Shown here one piece after another: positions 12,001 to 23,231 of a DNA stretch of 64,000 bases. The stretch is from Humulus lupulus (Eukaryota; Streptophyta; Magnoliopsida; Rosales; Cannabaceae). The notes under the pieces are model-generated. The model had not been told where the DNA came from. It worked only from the letters and a program-made list of their open reading frames with translations, and did not search any database. The stretch is taken from the NCBI RefSeq assembly GCF_963169125.1, contig NC_084793.1, positions 215,600,652 through 215,664,651 on the forward strand. Reading direction: 5' to 3'. Made by a program: the position numbers and the translations under genes. Positions within the stretch are counted from its first letter, which is position 1. Every line of letters begins with the position of its first letter.

Positions 12001-13143
12001 TACGATGGTAGATGGTCTATTATACCTGCGTGGGCACTCCCTGCCTCTCCTGCGATGTGTTCTGCCAGGCGAAGCAAAGACCATTTTGCAAGAAGTGCAT
12101 GAGGGTTTTTGCGGGGACCACACTGGGGGGCAAAGCTTGGCCCTGAAGATCTTAAGGCAAAGATATTACTGGCCCACTCTGTCGAAGGACTCAGCCTCTT
12201 ACGTCAAGAAATGTGACAAGTGCCAACGATTCGCCACAGTTGCTTGAGCTCCCCCAGTCGAGCTGAAGATGGTCTCGTCCCCGTGGCCATTCGCGGTCTG
12301 GGGAATCGACTTGGTTGCGCCCTCCCTACTAGAAAAGGAGGGGTCCGTTACACGATGGTGGCTATCGACTACTTCACCAAGTGGGCTGAGGCAAAACCCT
12401 TGGCAACAATCACTTCCAAGAGAGTCCTCAACTTTGTGGTCAAAAGCATTATCTGTCGGTTCGGGCTGCCAAAGAAAATCGTATCAGACAATGGAACGCA
12501 CTTTGATAGCTACCTCTTTACCGAATTCTGTGAGAGGTATGGCATTGTGAAAAGCTTCTCCTCCGTGGCCGATCCCCAGGAAAATGGGCAGGTCGAGGCC
12601 GTCAATAAGACACTAAAGGCGAGCCTTAAGAAGAGACTGGACGAAGCCAAAGGAGTCTGCCCAGAACAGCTCCCCTAGGCACTATGGGCATACCGGACCT
12701 CGCATCGAACTCCGACAGGTCATACTCCTTTCTCCCTAGCTTTCGGGAGTGAGGCAATCCTTCCTGTCGAGATAAAGGTATCTTCGCATAGAGTCCAGGC
12801 GTATGACCAGGACCGCAATCACGAACTGCTCTGCGCGTCCCTCGACCTGATTGATGAAAGGCGAGAAGATTCACAGCTCCAGCTCGCGCATTACCAGCAA
12901 AAAATCACTCGTTATTTCAACTCAAAGGTCAGAAAACGTGCCTTTAGCATTGGCGACTTGGTCCTCAGGAGAGTCTTTTTAGCCAGTAAGGACCCCAAAG
13001 ACGAAGTATTGGGATCGAACTGGGAAGGGCCATACCAAGTAATGGAGGTCATAAAGAAAGGATCCTACAAGTTAGCTCGACTTAATGGAGAAGCAGTCCC
13101 ACGAACTTGGAACGCAATCCATCTGAAGAAATATTATCAGTGA
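9004..13143 (+). pseudogene. Tat pol: PR-RT-RH-aRNH-INT, broken
   Basis: Polyprotein for reverse transcription and integration. Protease has VLVDNGSSVNLL near 9364. Reverse transcriptase has VPKP near 10255, a YVDDM active site at 10581-10595 and FLGFIV near 10722. RNase H ends in YISKRLL near 11095. A second RNase H (VFVDGSSNENGSGAG near 11439) is the extra domain of Tat elements. Integrase has an HHCC finger at about 12098-12232 and the triad in AIDYFTKW, VSDNGTHF and ENGQVEAVNK; its tail ends in HLKKYYQ at 13140 with no chromodomain. Damage: one-base deletion near 10270, TAG at 10415, TGA at 11130, frameshift near 11600, TAG at 11975, TGA at 12245, frameshift near 12300, TAG at 12676. Confidence 0.88.
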
Positions 13144-13286
13144 TACCTTTGTAAGGCTTAGTCAGAAAGGCCATCTTGTATTTATTAAGTAATGAGAGTT
13201 AAATCTTTTTTCATTAGTGTATATTTGCGGATGTAATCTCAAGTAACCACGAAAGACCCTTTCCTAATTACTTGGGGGGCATATGG

Positions 13287-13960
13287 TGCCTGGATACAAC
13301 CAGGTCACCTTAAAACTTAGAAGTTGATTCAAATTGATTGATCGGTGTTTTTCTTAAAAAGCACAAGATATTAATCAAGAATTAACGCGAACTAAGTTTC
13401 CAAATTAATGTCCTGGATGTAACCAGGTCCTAAAACTTAGAAGTTGATTCAAATTGATTGATCGGTGTTTTTCTTAAAAAGCACAAGATATTAATCAAAA
13501 ATTAACGCGAACTAAGTTTCCAAATTGACGTCTTGGATGTAACCAGGTCCTAAAACTTAGAAGTTGATTCAAATTGATTGATCGGTGTTTTTCTTAAAAA
13601 GCACAAGATATTAATCGAGAATTAACGCGAACTAAGTTTCCAAATTAACGTCCTGGATGTAACCAAGTCCTAAAACTTAGAAGTTGATTCAAATTGATTG
13701 ATCGGTGTTTTTCTTAAAAAGCACAAGATATTAATCAAGAATTAATGTGAACTAAGTATCCAAATTAACGTCCTGGATGTAACCAGGTCCTAAAACATAG
13801 AATTCAAATTGATTGATCATTGTTTTTCTTAAAAAGCACGAGATATTAATCGAAAACTAACGCGAACTAAGTTTTTAAATTAATGTCCAGGATGCGACTA
13901 GGACTTGTCTTAGAAGTTGGTTCAAAATTGATTAACATGTTTTTTCCTAGAAAAGCAAAA
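13287..13960 (+). repeat. Tandem array of a 120-bp unit in the Tat 3' region
   Basis: The words aagttgattcaaattgattg recur at exactly 120-bp spacing at 13321, 13441, 13561 and 13681, then at a shorter interval near 13803 and again, degraded, near 13913. Units differ by only a few bases in the first four copies (for example caaattaatg versus caaattgacg), while the fifth lacks about eight bases and the sixth is decayed. The array sits between the integrase stop and the antisense gene. Tat elements are known to carry variable 3' tandem repeats that can seed satellite DNA. No coding potential is seen. Confidence 0.92.
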
Positions 13961-14643
13961 ACTGTCAATCACAGCACCAAAAAAAACTAAGACTATTACC
14001 AAAATGCATAGAAACAAAAAGTTGATAAAACCAATTGTCTCGAGGTTAGAAAACCTAATAATACAAAGTTACAAAAAAAAAATGTTCGAATGGTAAAAAG
14101 AAAAGAGAAGTTCTAGGCCCCACCAGGCTGCTCTGATGAGGTCACCACCTCGCCCTCCTGCTCGGCGGCTGTGGAAGTCTCCCCAGTCTCGGAGGGCGCC
14201 TCTTGCTGAAGGCGAGCTTTGAACTTCTCCAGGAAGCTGTCCCATGCGTCCGCCCCCAGAAAGGAGAAGTCACCATCTGGATTGAAGACCCAGTAGTGGT
14301 ACAGCATTGCCTCCATGGAGGAGCTGGAGGCTGCCCTCTCCGTTGCCAGGGCGGCCTTGGCCTCCTCGGCCTCAGCTTTCGCGGCGTCTAGTGCGGCCCA
14401 GGCGACCCTGGCCTCCTCGAGCTCAGTCCTCGCAGCGGCTAAGGCGGCCTTGGTAGCCTCGGCCTCCTGCAACTTAGGTCGAGATGCTTCGAGCTCAGCC
14501 TGCACAATCACCAGGGCATCCTTGGCATCCTGTTCCTGCTTTTGGGCAGTCTTAAGGGCGGCCAAAGCAGGCTGATGCTCGCCCCTCATATCATCGAGCC
14601 TGGCCCTTGATCGGGATATGCTCCAGTGAAGAGCCAAAGCACC

Positions 14644-14739
14644 CTGCAAGACCAAAAGATAATAAGGCAACTGCCTTAGAGGAAAAAACAAACATGTGAT
14701 GCATACGAGCAAGGAATACCAATGGCAAGGCCAACTTAC
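14644..14739 (-). other. Intron in the antisense Tat gene
   Basis: Read on the minus strand, the exon ends CTCACG and the intron opens GTAAGTTGG, closes with a T-rich tract and TTGCAG, then the exon resumes GGTGC. It is 96 bp long with no stop, so an unspliced reading stays open and inserts a hydrophobic stretch that interrupts the otherwise charged protein. Removing it joins the ATGGCTCTCAC end to the coiled coil. The related gene at 23304-24478 has a donor/acceptor pair at the matching place. Confidence 0.75.
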
Positions 14740-15151
14740 CGTGAGAGCCATCCCCAGCGAAGACTCCATCACGTTCTCCGGGCTCCTTGTCTCGATTGCC
14801 CGCAGGTCCCTCTCGGCGGCATTGTAATAGTGGTCCACGGTGTAGCTTGCCGTCTCATAGACCGTCCCCCGAAAGACGTCGGGGATCTTCTCCAAAGCCT
14901 GGGGGTTCACCGGGACGCGCACCTCGGGGGTTGTGGTTGACAAGGTCCCGAGGGGCACCTCCATTTCCCGAACAGGGGCGGGAGATCGCGGGGGAGGCGG
15001 AGCCATCTTCATTGCAGGAGGGGGTGGAGGCACTTTCTCCTGAGCTGCCGGAGCCTAGTTTTTCCCCTTCACAGGGGACTTGGAGGTACTCCCGATAGCC
15101 TTCTTCGCCAGCTGAAGCTTTTTTACCATGGGCCCGGAGGCCCCAGAGGAA

Positions 15152-17009
15152 TGTTGGAAAAGCTTATACAGGATCTTTATTTATTTTCATGTATATCTAA
15201 TATTAAACAAATTAATACGAGATAGCCTAAAACATGTTTCTAAAATTGAATTCAAAGAGAAACAAAGAATAGAATACTTACAGTATAAGCAGCGGAATTA
15301 AAAGTCCTTCCTTCAGTTTCTCTAACTCTTGTATCCTTTTTGTCGCAGAGTATTATCAAGAAACTGAACCGATCTTCTATTTTCTTCACAATCTTCCAAT
15401 GTATCCTTAGAACCACCTAGACTAGTGTGGGAAATTCTCAACACATGAGATAGATATAGAGAGAAGAAGAGAAAATAACAAAGAGGCTTAGAAAATGACT
15501 TGTGTTTAGAGAGAATATAAAACTATCAGAAAATCTGACTTGTGACTTATCTGTCGTCTCTAAAATCTTCTCTCTAAGCACTCCTTTTATAGACTCAATT
15601 AGGCCATTTAATTTAATTAAAAAATCAATAAAATAACAGCCATTTTGAAGCCCTAGGTCGAAATTATCATGGGCTATAGGCCCGTGAAATTTCCCATTTG
15701 ATTACAAGCACATTGGACTTAAAATCAAGGCCTGTATTATTTTCTATTGATTTAATTAATTAAATAATTATTTAAATCCTTTATCAAATTAATTATGTAT
15801 AATTTGAACCTTGATTTAAACTTATTTATTAATTTAGATACCAATTTATCTTAATTAATAAATCTGCCATAATTTCTCTTTTCTTCTCAAAATTACACAA
15901 CTCTGTGAAACTATCCAAAATTGACCTGGTCAACTTTGATAATTCTAATTGATGATTAAATCAATTAATTGAGACTATCTAGATGATTTTATCCAAGGTA
16001 CAATGGGGACCATGGGCCTATGAAATCAAGCTCCAATAAGTTATCATAAATCTAACAAATAAATTTACTAACTTATTAATTCCTCATGACTCCACTATAG
16101 ACTTGGAATTGCACTCTTGAATTCATAGAACGCTCTATAACAAATATAGATACGCTATTAATTATCCATTGTTACAACCATAATTGTCACTCAATCCTCT
16201 ATAGACGGTCTGCAATGAGATAGGACTAAAATACCGTTTTACCCCTCATTGTATTTTATCCTTAAAACACTTAGTTCCTTGTAAATGATATTTCAGTAAA
16301 CTAATTTAATTACTGAAATGAGATCTCTATCATTTATCACCTTGAACCAAACTAAAAGGAAACCATCGTTTCACTTCTTCATCAGAAGCTATAGATGTTC
16401 ATATCTATGATTAACACTCCCACTCAATTATACTACCGAGTTCCCAAGATGTAAGTATGGGCTAGTCCGTAGGGTAAGCTGGTAACGAACAAGTCAAAGA
16501 ACTCAAATAATACAATCAGTTAGAATACTAACCACTCAGAATTGAGATTGAATTGACCTATGGTCAACTATATGATATGACTAGAATAGATAATAACGGT
16601 ATGTTTACTTATCTTATCAACTGTCAATATCGGTCCTGTCCGATGTAACAAATACATCTGATCTTATCTACTTTGCTAATGTTCTGGAAAGAGCATAACA
16701 CTGTAATGTGTAAGTAGATCATATCGTAGATTGGCAAGTCAGTGTAAATCCGGTGCACTGACTAATCTTAGGACTAACTTATTTTTGAACATATAATCAT
16801 ATTTATATTCCATTGTGATTACGTCACTATAAATAAGATTAGCTATATGCTCGGGATTTAATAGAAGTTAATATTAAACAAATAATCATGAAAATAAAAC
16901 ATGTGAGCAAAGTGATTGACCAAGTCAAAAAATGATTTCTATTCTTTTATTGATAATAAAATGAGATTACAAAGAATTTGGGTTTTAATTAGGGCATAAA
17001 ACTCCAACA
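15152..17009 (-). mobile_element. Solo LTR, Copia-type, in the antisense gene
   Basis: Flanked by a perfect 5-bp duplication AGGAA (15147-15151 and 17010-17014). On the minus strand it begins TGTTGGAGTTTTATGCCCTA and ends CTTTTCCAACA. It is 1858 bp of AT-rich non-coding sequence. Its start and the inner word ccatggtcccc resemble the plus-strand solo LTR at 56353-58370, so both belong to one family; no internal domain is left in either. A single LTR with intact flanks implies loss of the interior by LTR-LTR recombination after insertion. Confidence 0.88.
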
Positions 17010-19452
17010 AGGAAGGGTTCCCTCCAGGGAACATAGCTCACAAATCGTTGCTCTTGGGCTGAGACATCTCCTCTGGTAAAACAAAGACAAAGTATTAATA
17101 TACAGGTAAAAATATTTATACAAAACAACAAAAATAAAAGGGAAAACAAATCTCAAGTATATATTGAAAGGGATCCTACCCTCCGAGCTAGAGGAGGAAT
17201 CTATGGTCACGACCACCAGCCCCGGAGCTGCAGTGGAGGAATCTAAGATAACGACTTCGCGGGCTGGAAGAGGCTCTGGGTCTGAATCTGGCTCGAGACT
17301 AGACTCTTCTATGTACTGCCTAAGACCCGAAGCTATTACACCCTCCCGAAGGGAGGGCCACGACCGAAGGTTGGTCCCGTACTCCTCAAAAAAGACCAAC
17401 CTAAAGGCTAGGGTATTATCTACGACTTCGGTACCCCTAGGGCAGCTCATGTCATATCCCAGCACGAGCTGGGCAACGCATTGGAGTAAGGTTACGTCGC
17501 GGTCTGGGTCACTTCGATGGTGATGAACAGGCTGGCTGGGATTGAACCTAGCTAACCGAATGTTTGCAGTGGCCCTATCTAAGTCCCTAAACATATAATG
17601 ATTACCTTTCCCAGAGGGACCGGCTGCTACTCCAGACCAGGCCCTCTCCACGTCTGTTTCTTGGGCGACCTCCAGCGCCCACTTCCTCCGCACAAGGGGC
17701 ACCTCGTCCTCCTCATCCTCTTCTTCTCCCTCGGCCTCCTCCTCAGGGATGGGCTCCATCTCGCAAGCTGGAAGGAGACCCTGCGGTCTCCTCAAGGCCA
17801 AAGTCTGGCCTGGAGAGATTAGCTTGCATGCCAGCATCGTCTCGTCGGACACGAGCTGGCGATAGTCCTTTTCGCTTGGGGGCAGCCCCGCCAATGTTTC
17901 GTATTGACCCCCGAGGGTCACAGACTTGGCCGTCCTCGCGAAAATGGTTGCATGATTATTTCTAAGTCAGGAACTAATAGAGGAAGCTAATCAAAAATCA
18001 ACTTACGAGCTAAGAGTAAAGGGTACTTACGAGGGTGATTGAAATAGTGATGTTCGTAATTCTGAAACCCCTTGGACACGAAGAACTGGTCTTTAAAGTC
18101 GTTGGGGTGGCTGGACAGCTCGATGACCGCAGCCATTTTTGGAAAATGGGTCAGATAGTAGAACCCATCGCCTCGCCCCCTCTGCTCCGGGCTGGCCTTG
18201 AGGCAGAAAAAGTAAAGGATGTACGCCAGCGTGGGGACCTCCCATTCTTGCTTCAGGAATAAGTATCTCAACCCCGCTAACAAACGGTATGCGTTAGGGG
18301 GGAGCTGGAAGGGAGCCAGCTTCACATAATTAAGAAAATCCGCGAAGTACTGGTCCAGCACAAGGAAGGCCCCAGCCTTGAAGTGCTCGTCGCTCCAGGC
18401 CACGTATTCCTCATCGAGCAGTGCACAGCTCCGCTCGCCTTCTAGGGGAGGTCGGGCGTCTAGGGCTCCCCTCCCAATCTCAATATTGTGGGAAAGGAAT
18501 ATTTTATTCACTTTCCCCTGGCTGGTTATCTTCGAGACGATCCTCTCGGCCTCGAAGAAAGCGTCAGGCCCCACCTCGAGCTCCTACTCCACTGCTGGAC
18601 CGAAAATGGGGGTTGGACAGTCCGTGACCACCTCCTTTCCTTTGGCTTGCTGAGAAGACGAGCTGCCAACAGTCTTCTTAGGGGCGTTCTTCTTTGGTCC
18701 CATCTGGTCGCCTAACGAACAAAAGAAGAAAATTTAGAAAAGGCGACCTAAGCATAAGAAAGAATCTGACGTGAAGTGTTTCCTTTACACGGGCTGAGGT
18801 AATCTCAGCCCGTGGAGAGTGAGACCACGCGGTTCTATGAACACGCATCTGTGCTCCCAACGGGTCCCCGATTACTCGGAATCCGTTTGTCAGGAGGGTC
18901 AGAATAAAAAAGTTTGCCTTGGAAGGAAAGTTTCAGTAGGCAAACAGTGCAAAACCGCCTGTGAAGCATGTCCCCTAAGCTACCCGGTTTTTCCACCCTA
19001 AAAGCTGATTATTTCAAACAGGCATACAAAAATTCTACCCAGAAAGTGTACCCTTTGAGTCGTACTCCTAAATGGTTTTTTCTACGGTCGATGCCCTAGA
19101 ATAAAAACCTATGCCTATCATACCCACAAAAACCAACAGAATACTACATGCGGCTACAGAAACAATTTACTTAAGCAACAGTGAAGAAGAAATTTAAAGC
19201 ATGCATAAGTGGAGAACTTATAGAATGTTTTGTTGTGAAGAGGCTGAAAGGGTCGTCTAGGTTGGAGTCCTACTGAAATTGCTGGTGCCAAAGCCTCAAA
19301 GGAGCTCTCGTGTCTGAACTTCTGGAACGCTGGGAACAGTAACCGGAAGAAAGAGAGGGTTTTTTCTTTTTGAGATTGAGAAGGAAGAAGAAGATGAGAA
19401 AATAAGAAAATTTTCAAATGGACGGGTGGCCCATGCGAAAGGTGGCCACCCC

Positions 19453-19461
19453 CTTTATATA
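19453..19461 (-). promoter_or_regulatory. TATA box for the antisense Tat gene
   Basis: On the minus strand the sequence reads cgtatataaagggggtgg, a strong TATA motif about 750 bp before the antisense start codon and outside the 3' LTR. The region between holds CT-rich 5'-UTR-like sequence and a pyrimidine-rich AG acceptor just before the ATG (ttttgttcgttag), suggesting a leader intron. It is predicted from sequence only. Confidence 0.5.
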
Positions 19462-19724
19462 CGTAAGAGGCCAAATGAGGAGGGCCGTTGGATTGCATTG
19501 ATGTAGGATACGAGGATCACTACTCGAAAGGCGAAATGACGGCCGAGTATAGGCTAGGCCATTTAATGCGGTTCTCGGAAGACGTACCATCACCAACCAC
19601 AATGCTCCACGTATTTGATGCCTGCGTAATGGGCAGGATGTGAAGAGTCCACAAGGAAGCCTAAAAGCCCCCACTGTGGCCCCAGGTGACATCGTGTGCC
19701 ACGAGCAGGGGCTTGGTGGGCAAA

Positions 19725-20475
19725 TGTACGCCCTAATTCTCCACGGGCTATTAGCGAGCTGAGGTATGGCATAATTATATATCATCCACATGGATGACAT
19801 GTATCTAGAGCTGCAATTACCAGGTCCCACCTCTTTAGCTCGAGGTAACCAAAGGCTTACTAAGGTTACTAAGGAGTCGGGTCAGAAGTATGGACATCGC
19901 GGGCTAAGAAGACATCCAGCTCGAGGTACGAGCTTGAGTTGGCAGCTGTGACCCCTTATAAGGTCAACCATGCAATGTAAACGTGCATATATCAAACATC
20001 ACGTGTCTGATATATCCCTAAATTCCCGGACACGCAGCATAAACGTGCGTGTTCAGGCACCCACGACTGGGTTGGGTCGTGCGGCCCATTATCCCCCTTA
20101 CCTATGGATTAGACCACACTTCATTCGTCAGGTTTTAGGAATTAATCATGAATGTCATAGAAGTGACATGATGGATAAGAAGGTCATGGGATGGCCCCCC
20201 TTGCCAAACCCCAGGTGCCCTCTCCTATAAATATGGAGACCCTGGGAGTTGCAAAGGGTTGGATTTTATTGTGTAAAGAAATACCCTGTAAAGAATACCA
20301 GAAATCTAGCAATAATATTGGCTGGTGGAGTAGAAGGATTTTAACCTTTGAACCACCTAAAAAGGTATTCGTATCACCATTTTATTTTAAGATCATTCAT
20401 CTGTTATGGTTCGTTACTTTGTACTAATCCCATTCTCTTATTCTATTAATTACCTGTTGGTGAAGAACCGCGTCA
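19725..20475 (+). repeat. 3' LTR of the Tat element
   Basis: 751 bp, matching 6038-6779 with scattered substitutions and a 9-bp tandem duplication (ttactaagg) near 19860. A purine-rich stretch (agcaggggcttggtgggcaaa, broken by pyrimidines) immediately before it is the likely polypurine tract. The TATA box at 20226-20233 is intact. Confidence 0.88.
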
Positions 20476-22392
20476 ATAGTAGTAATATCTTAATTTGTTT
20501 TTCATTTTCATTAATGCTTGTTAGTGTGTCTCGGCCAAGGCAACTCTTTTTAGGGTTTATGTTTTTGAAATGATTAAATTGTTTGTTGCATGCTAATTGT
20601 AATATTAAAATGCATAAGGGTATAGAAGCATGTTAGGTTAATTTGTTAAAATGGTTAAAAATAACTGAGTATATTCAAAATAAATTATGCTTGCTGATTT
20701 TTTAGTTTATATTTTATGGTAATTTATCAATAATTTAAAAGGCGAACAAATTATGTCTTAAGATTCATAATTTAAAACTAAGACAAGTAAGGTGAATTTC
20801 ATGCATGAATAATGTATTTTTCTTTAATAAGATCTATGCAGATTTTTAGTGTTTAAAAGTTGAGAAAAATCTTTTTAAAAAGATGCCTAGAATTGGGTTT
20901 ATTGAAAATGTGAGTATTATTAGTCCTATTACCAAATTTTACCTAATTATAATTAATGTGAATTTTTATGGTCTAGAAATTATGTTTTTTTTAAAAATTA
21001 AATTATGTCACATTTTATTGGTATTATTTAATTAGTTTTTTCAAATTAAAAAGGGTAATATTATGAAATTAATTATTTTACAAGTAATTATAAATGTTGT
21101 CACATTTTATTGTTATTAAATAATAAATAAGAATATTATTTTTTACAATTAAAGCTAAAAGGTTATTTTAGTAAATTAAATTTTTGTAACAAAATTTATG
21201 AATGGTAATCGTATAATTTAAAAGGAATAAAATAGTAGTAACCAAGTTGGTAATTTATTTTATGCTTGCTGAATTGTTGTGAAATTGACAAGAAAATAAA
21301 GGAATAAATATTACCAACTTCAAAGCGAGTTTTAAGAACCGTCTCACGTATGCATGTTATATGCAAGTTTACTTTTACGTTCAAATATATGTTGTTTAAT
21401 CAAATCCATGAATCTTGTTTTGAACCCATTGAGAATTTCTTAGTAGAATTGATATTCTTCTTTTGTGATTTTATGTGACGTTGTTGTATGAATAAAGTTG
21501 TGGTGCAACTTGTGCGATGTGGGGTATGTTTGTGTGATATGTTTAGCTTTACTTGATATTAAGACGAGTGTTTTATTGACAATTCTAGGTTCATTGTGAA
21601 GTTGTCTCACATTCTATAGCTTGGACCTAAGGTAAGGAAGTTAGCTAGATTTCTTATGCCAATATGTTGAACTGTATGAGATACCAAGATATAAGATAAG
21701 TTGTTATGTATGTATTGTATGATTGTATGAAAAGCAGAGTGATGTTAGCGTGTTGAAACACAACACAACAAATGAGTTACTAAGGTATGACATAACTCAT
21801 AGGGTGGACATGCCAAGAGGCCCACGAGGGCAAGAGGAGGATTTTCCGAGTTATGCTTTATTGGTTTTCTCATAGAACTATTTGCTTTATTTTTTATGAT
21901 GAATTTTCAGATAAAGTGTATGGGATTATGAAATGTCTATGTTATGCCATTTTAAGTTATGTACGTTGAGAATAACTTTGTATTGTGCTTATTTGATAAG
22001 TTGTTCTTGCTTGTACTTCTTTTCTGGGCTTTTAGCTCACCCCCTTACTTTCCACCTTTCAGGTAGATGATAGGATTTGCTTGGCATGCATAATGAGCTT
22101 GGAGTTTCCAAAGTCTAGTATGTATGTCGTGGGGAGTTGTGGACGGAAATGATCTAGGAAACGTCAAGAGACTTATTTGAGTTTTATTATGTTTTTTTAA
22201 ACTTCAGTGAGACTTTTGTTATTTTCTCTTATGAACTGCATGAAATACACTTTTTTTTTTAACAAATGGGCCCATATTGCATGTTTTTTAACAAGGCCCT
22301 ACTGAACCTGTTTGGATAATTGTTGGCATTTTTTTTCTAAATAAGCATAAAATGGTATTTTTGCAAAGACAGTTGAGCTATGGTGTTTTACA
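20476..22392 (+). repeat. LTR-B copy 1, right portion
   Basis: Continuation of the LTR interrupted at 6038. Several blocks are shared with 53950-56298: the acgtatgcatgttatatgc region near 21345, gagttactaaggtatgacat near 21773, and gcttttagctcacccccttac near 22028. It ends TTTTACA at 22392 and is followed at once by a PBS. The sequence is very AT-rich with no protein-coding signal. Confidence 0.68.
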
Positions 22393-22394
22393 AA

Positions 22395-22410
22395 TGGTAC
22401 CAGAGAGCCA
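22395..22410 (+). other. Primer binding site of B copy 1
   Basis: tggtaccagagagcca follows the LTR end after two bases. It resembles the initiator-Met tRNA complement (tggtatcagagcc) used by most plant gypsy elements, with changes. It confirms that 22392 is the LTR border and the orientation is plus. Confidence 0.6.
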
Positions 22411-22766
22411 CTTGTTCATGTTTAAAAGAACCCCTCCACATACATGCTAAAGACTGGGAAAACTTCATCTCACCGTGTCGTAAGTATATTCTCTAATTGA
22501 TTTATTTTTCTTTACTTTTTTTTTTAAAAATTGTGCCCTGAAAGACCACTACAGTATGCAAGCGCATGCAGTGGATAATCAATAAGAGGGGAGCGCTCGT
22601 CTGGCCCATCGAGCAATATTGGGTGTTAAGGGAGTCACTAGCCATGTTCCTTGAGGTTCTTCTACAATTGACTGTGGTGTGACATGACGTGATTCAGGAC
22701 AATCTAGGACCTTCTACCTTCTAGTACACTATATATGAACTCTTGGAAAACTATGAGTTCTACAGA

Positions 22767-22985
22767 ATGGAAACGATCCTCGCGACCGATGAGGATGGCA
22801 ATTTGGAGGAGCGGGAGGAGATGGTGACCAACCCCATGGGGGAAGCAGCACCACGGGACACGTTATCTTCCATACTGGAAGTGAGCAACATGCAAAGGGA
22901 AAGAGCTAGCGCCCCTGAATATGTCCATATCATTGAGGATATATTTGATTATGACTCCGGAGATGAGTCGACAGTGGATGATTAG
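22767..22985 (+). CDS. Small acidic ORF of unknown function in the B copy 1 interior
   Basis: About 72 codons from ATG at 22767 to the TAG at 22983, open also upstream to a TTG at 22743. The product is strongly acidic, with a tail rich in Asp/Glu/Ser (DYDSGDESTVDD). I do not recognise a family. It lies in the short interior between the PBS and the residual second LTR end. It may be the remains of a gag-side or accessory reading frame, or may be chance. The neighbouring interior (22411-22742 and 22986-23231) shows no other coding signal. Confidence 0.3.
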   Translation: METILATDEDGNLEEREEMVTNPMGEAAPRDTLSSILEVSNMQRERASAPEYVHIIEDIFDYDSGDESTVDD

Positions 22986-23231
22986 GGCCTCTTTTTCCCC
23001 AATCCCTGGTCTACTATTATTAAATAAATGGGATTCTTTTTAAAACTTGTTTTGATTATTTGGATACTTGGATATTATAGACATATTTTAAGGATTTTTT
23101 AAATTATTTACTATGTTTTAATTCTTTTTGCAAACATTGGATATTTCTGAATGGATGTGAGCATGCATGATAAATCATTGCAATTAATACTCTAACTGAT
23201 AAGTAGTTATGCTTAAAGGTTGTCAGCTTTT

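Larger units (their letters stand above)
14113..18703 (-). pseudogene. Antisense multi-exon gene of the Tat element (gypsy-type transposon domain plus coiled coil)
   Basis: Gene on the strand opposite to gag-pol. Start ATG at 18701-18703 (MGPKKNAPKK); stop TAG at 14113-14115. Proposed exons on the minus strand: 18703-18031, about 17961-17181, 17072-17010 joined to 15151-14740 across a solo LTR, and 14643-14113. Donor/acceptor pairs are GTAAGT/AG, GTAGG/CCAG and GTAAGT/TTGCAG. Exon 1 resembles the 'putative gypsy type transposon' family (PF04195), with NAYRLLAGLRYLF and GDGFYYLTHFP. Exon 2 has an acidic Glu-rich run. The last exons hold a Pro-rich start, then an Ala/Glu heptad-like coiled coil of about 100 residues. 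Stops at 18584 and in exon 3 and the LTR insertion mark decay; the exon 1/2 phase is unresolved. Function unknown; such antisense ORFs are reported in Tat elements. Confidence 0.75.
6038..20475 (+). mobile_element. Tat-lineage Ty3/gypsy retrotransposon, 14.4 kb
   Basis: Two long terminal repeats starting TGTACGCCCTAATTCTCC and ending CGCRTCA bound the element. The flanks gtagt (6033-6037) and atagt (20476-20480) fit a decayed 5-bp duplication. Order inside is gag, protease, reverse transcriptase, RNase H, a second RNase H (the archaeal-like domain found in Tat elements), integrase without a chromodomain, a tandem repeat array, then a multi-exon gene on the opposite strand. This architecture is established for the Tat lineage (Grande, Retand, Ogre relatives). 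A solo LTR has landed in the antisense gene. Coding regions carry several stops and frameshifts. The two LTRs differ by substitutions and small indels, including a 9-bp duplication in the 3' copy near 19860, so the insertion is not recent. Confidence 0.9.

Noticed and set aside
13290..13960. CRISPR-like repeat array
   Set aside because: Repeats are 120 bp and contiguous without spacers, in plant nuclear DNA; a tandem repeat.
17987..18574. Minus-strand ORF taken alone as a host gene
   Set aside because: It lies between the LTRs of the Tat element and is one exon of the element's antisense gene.
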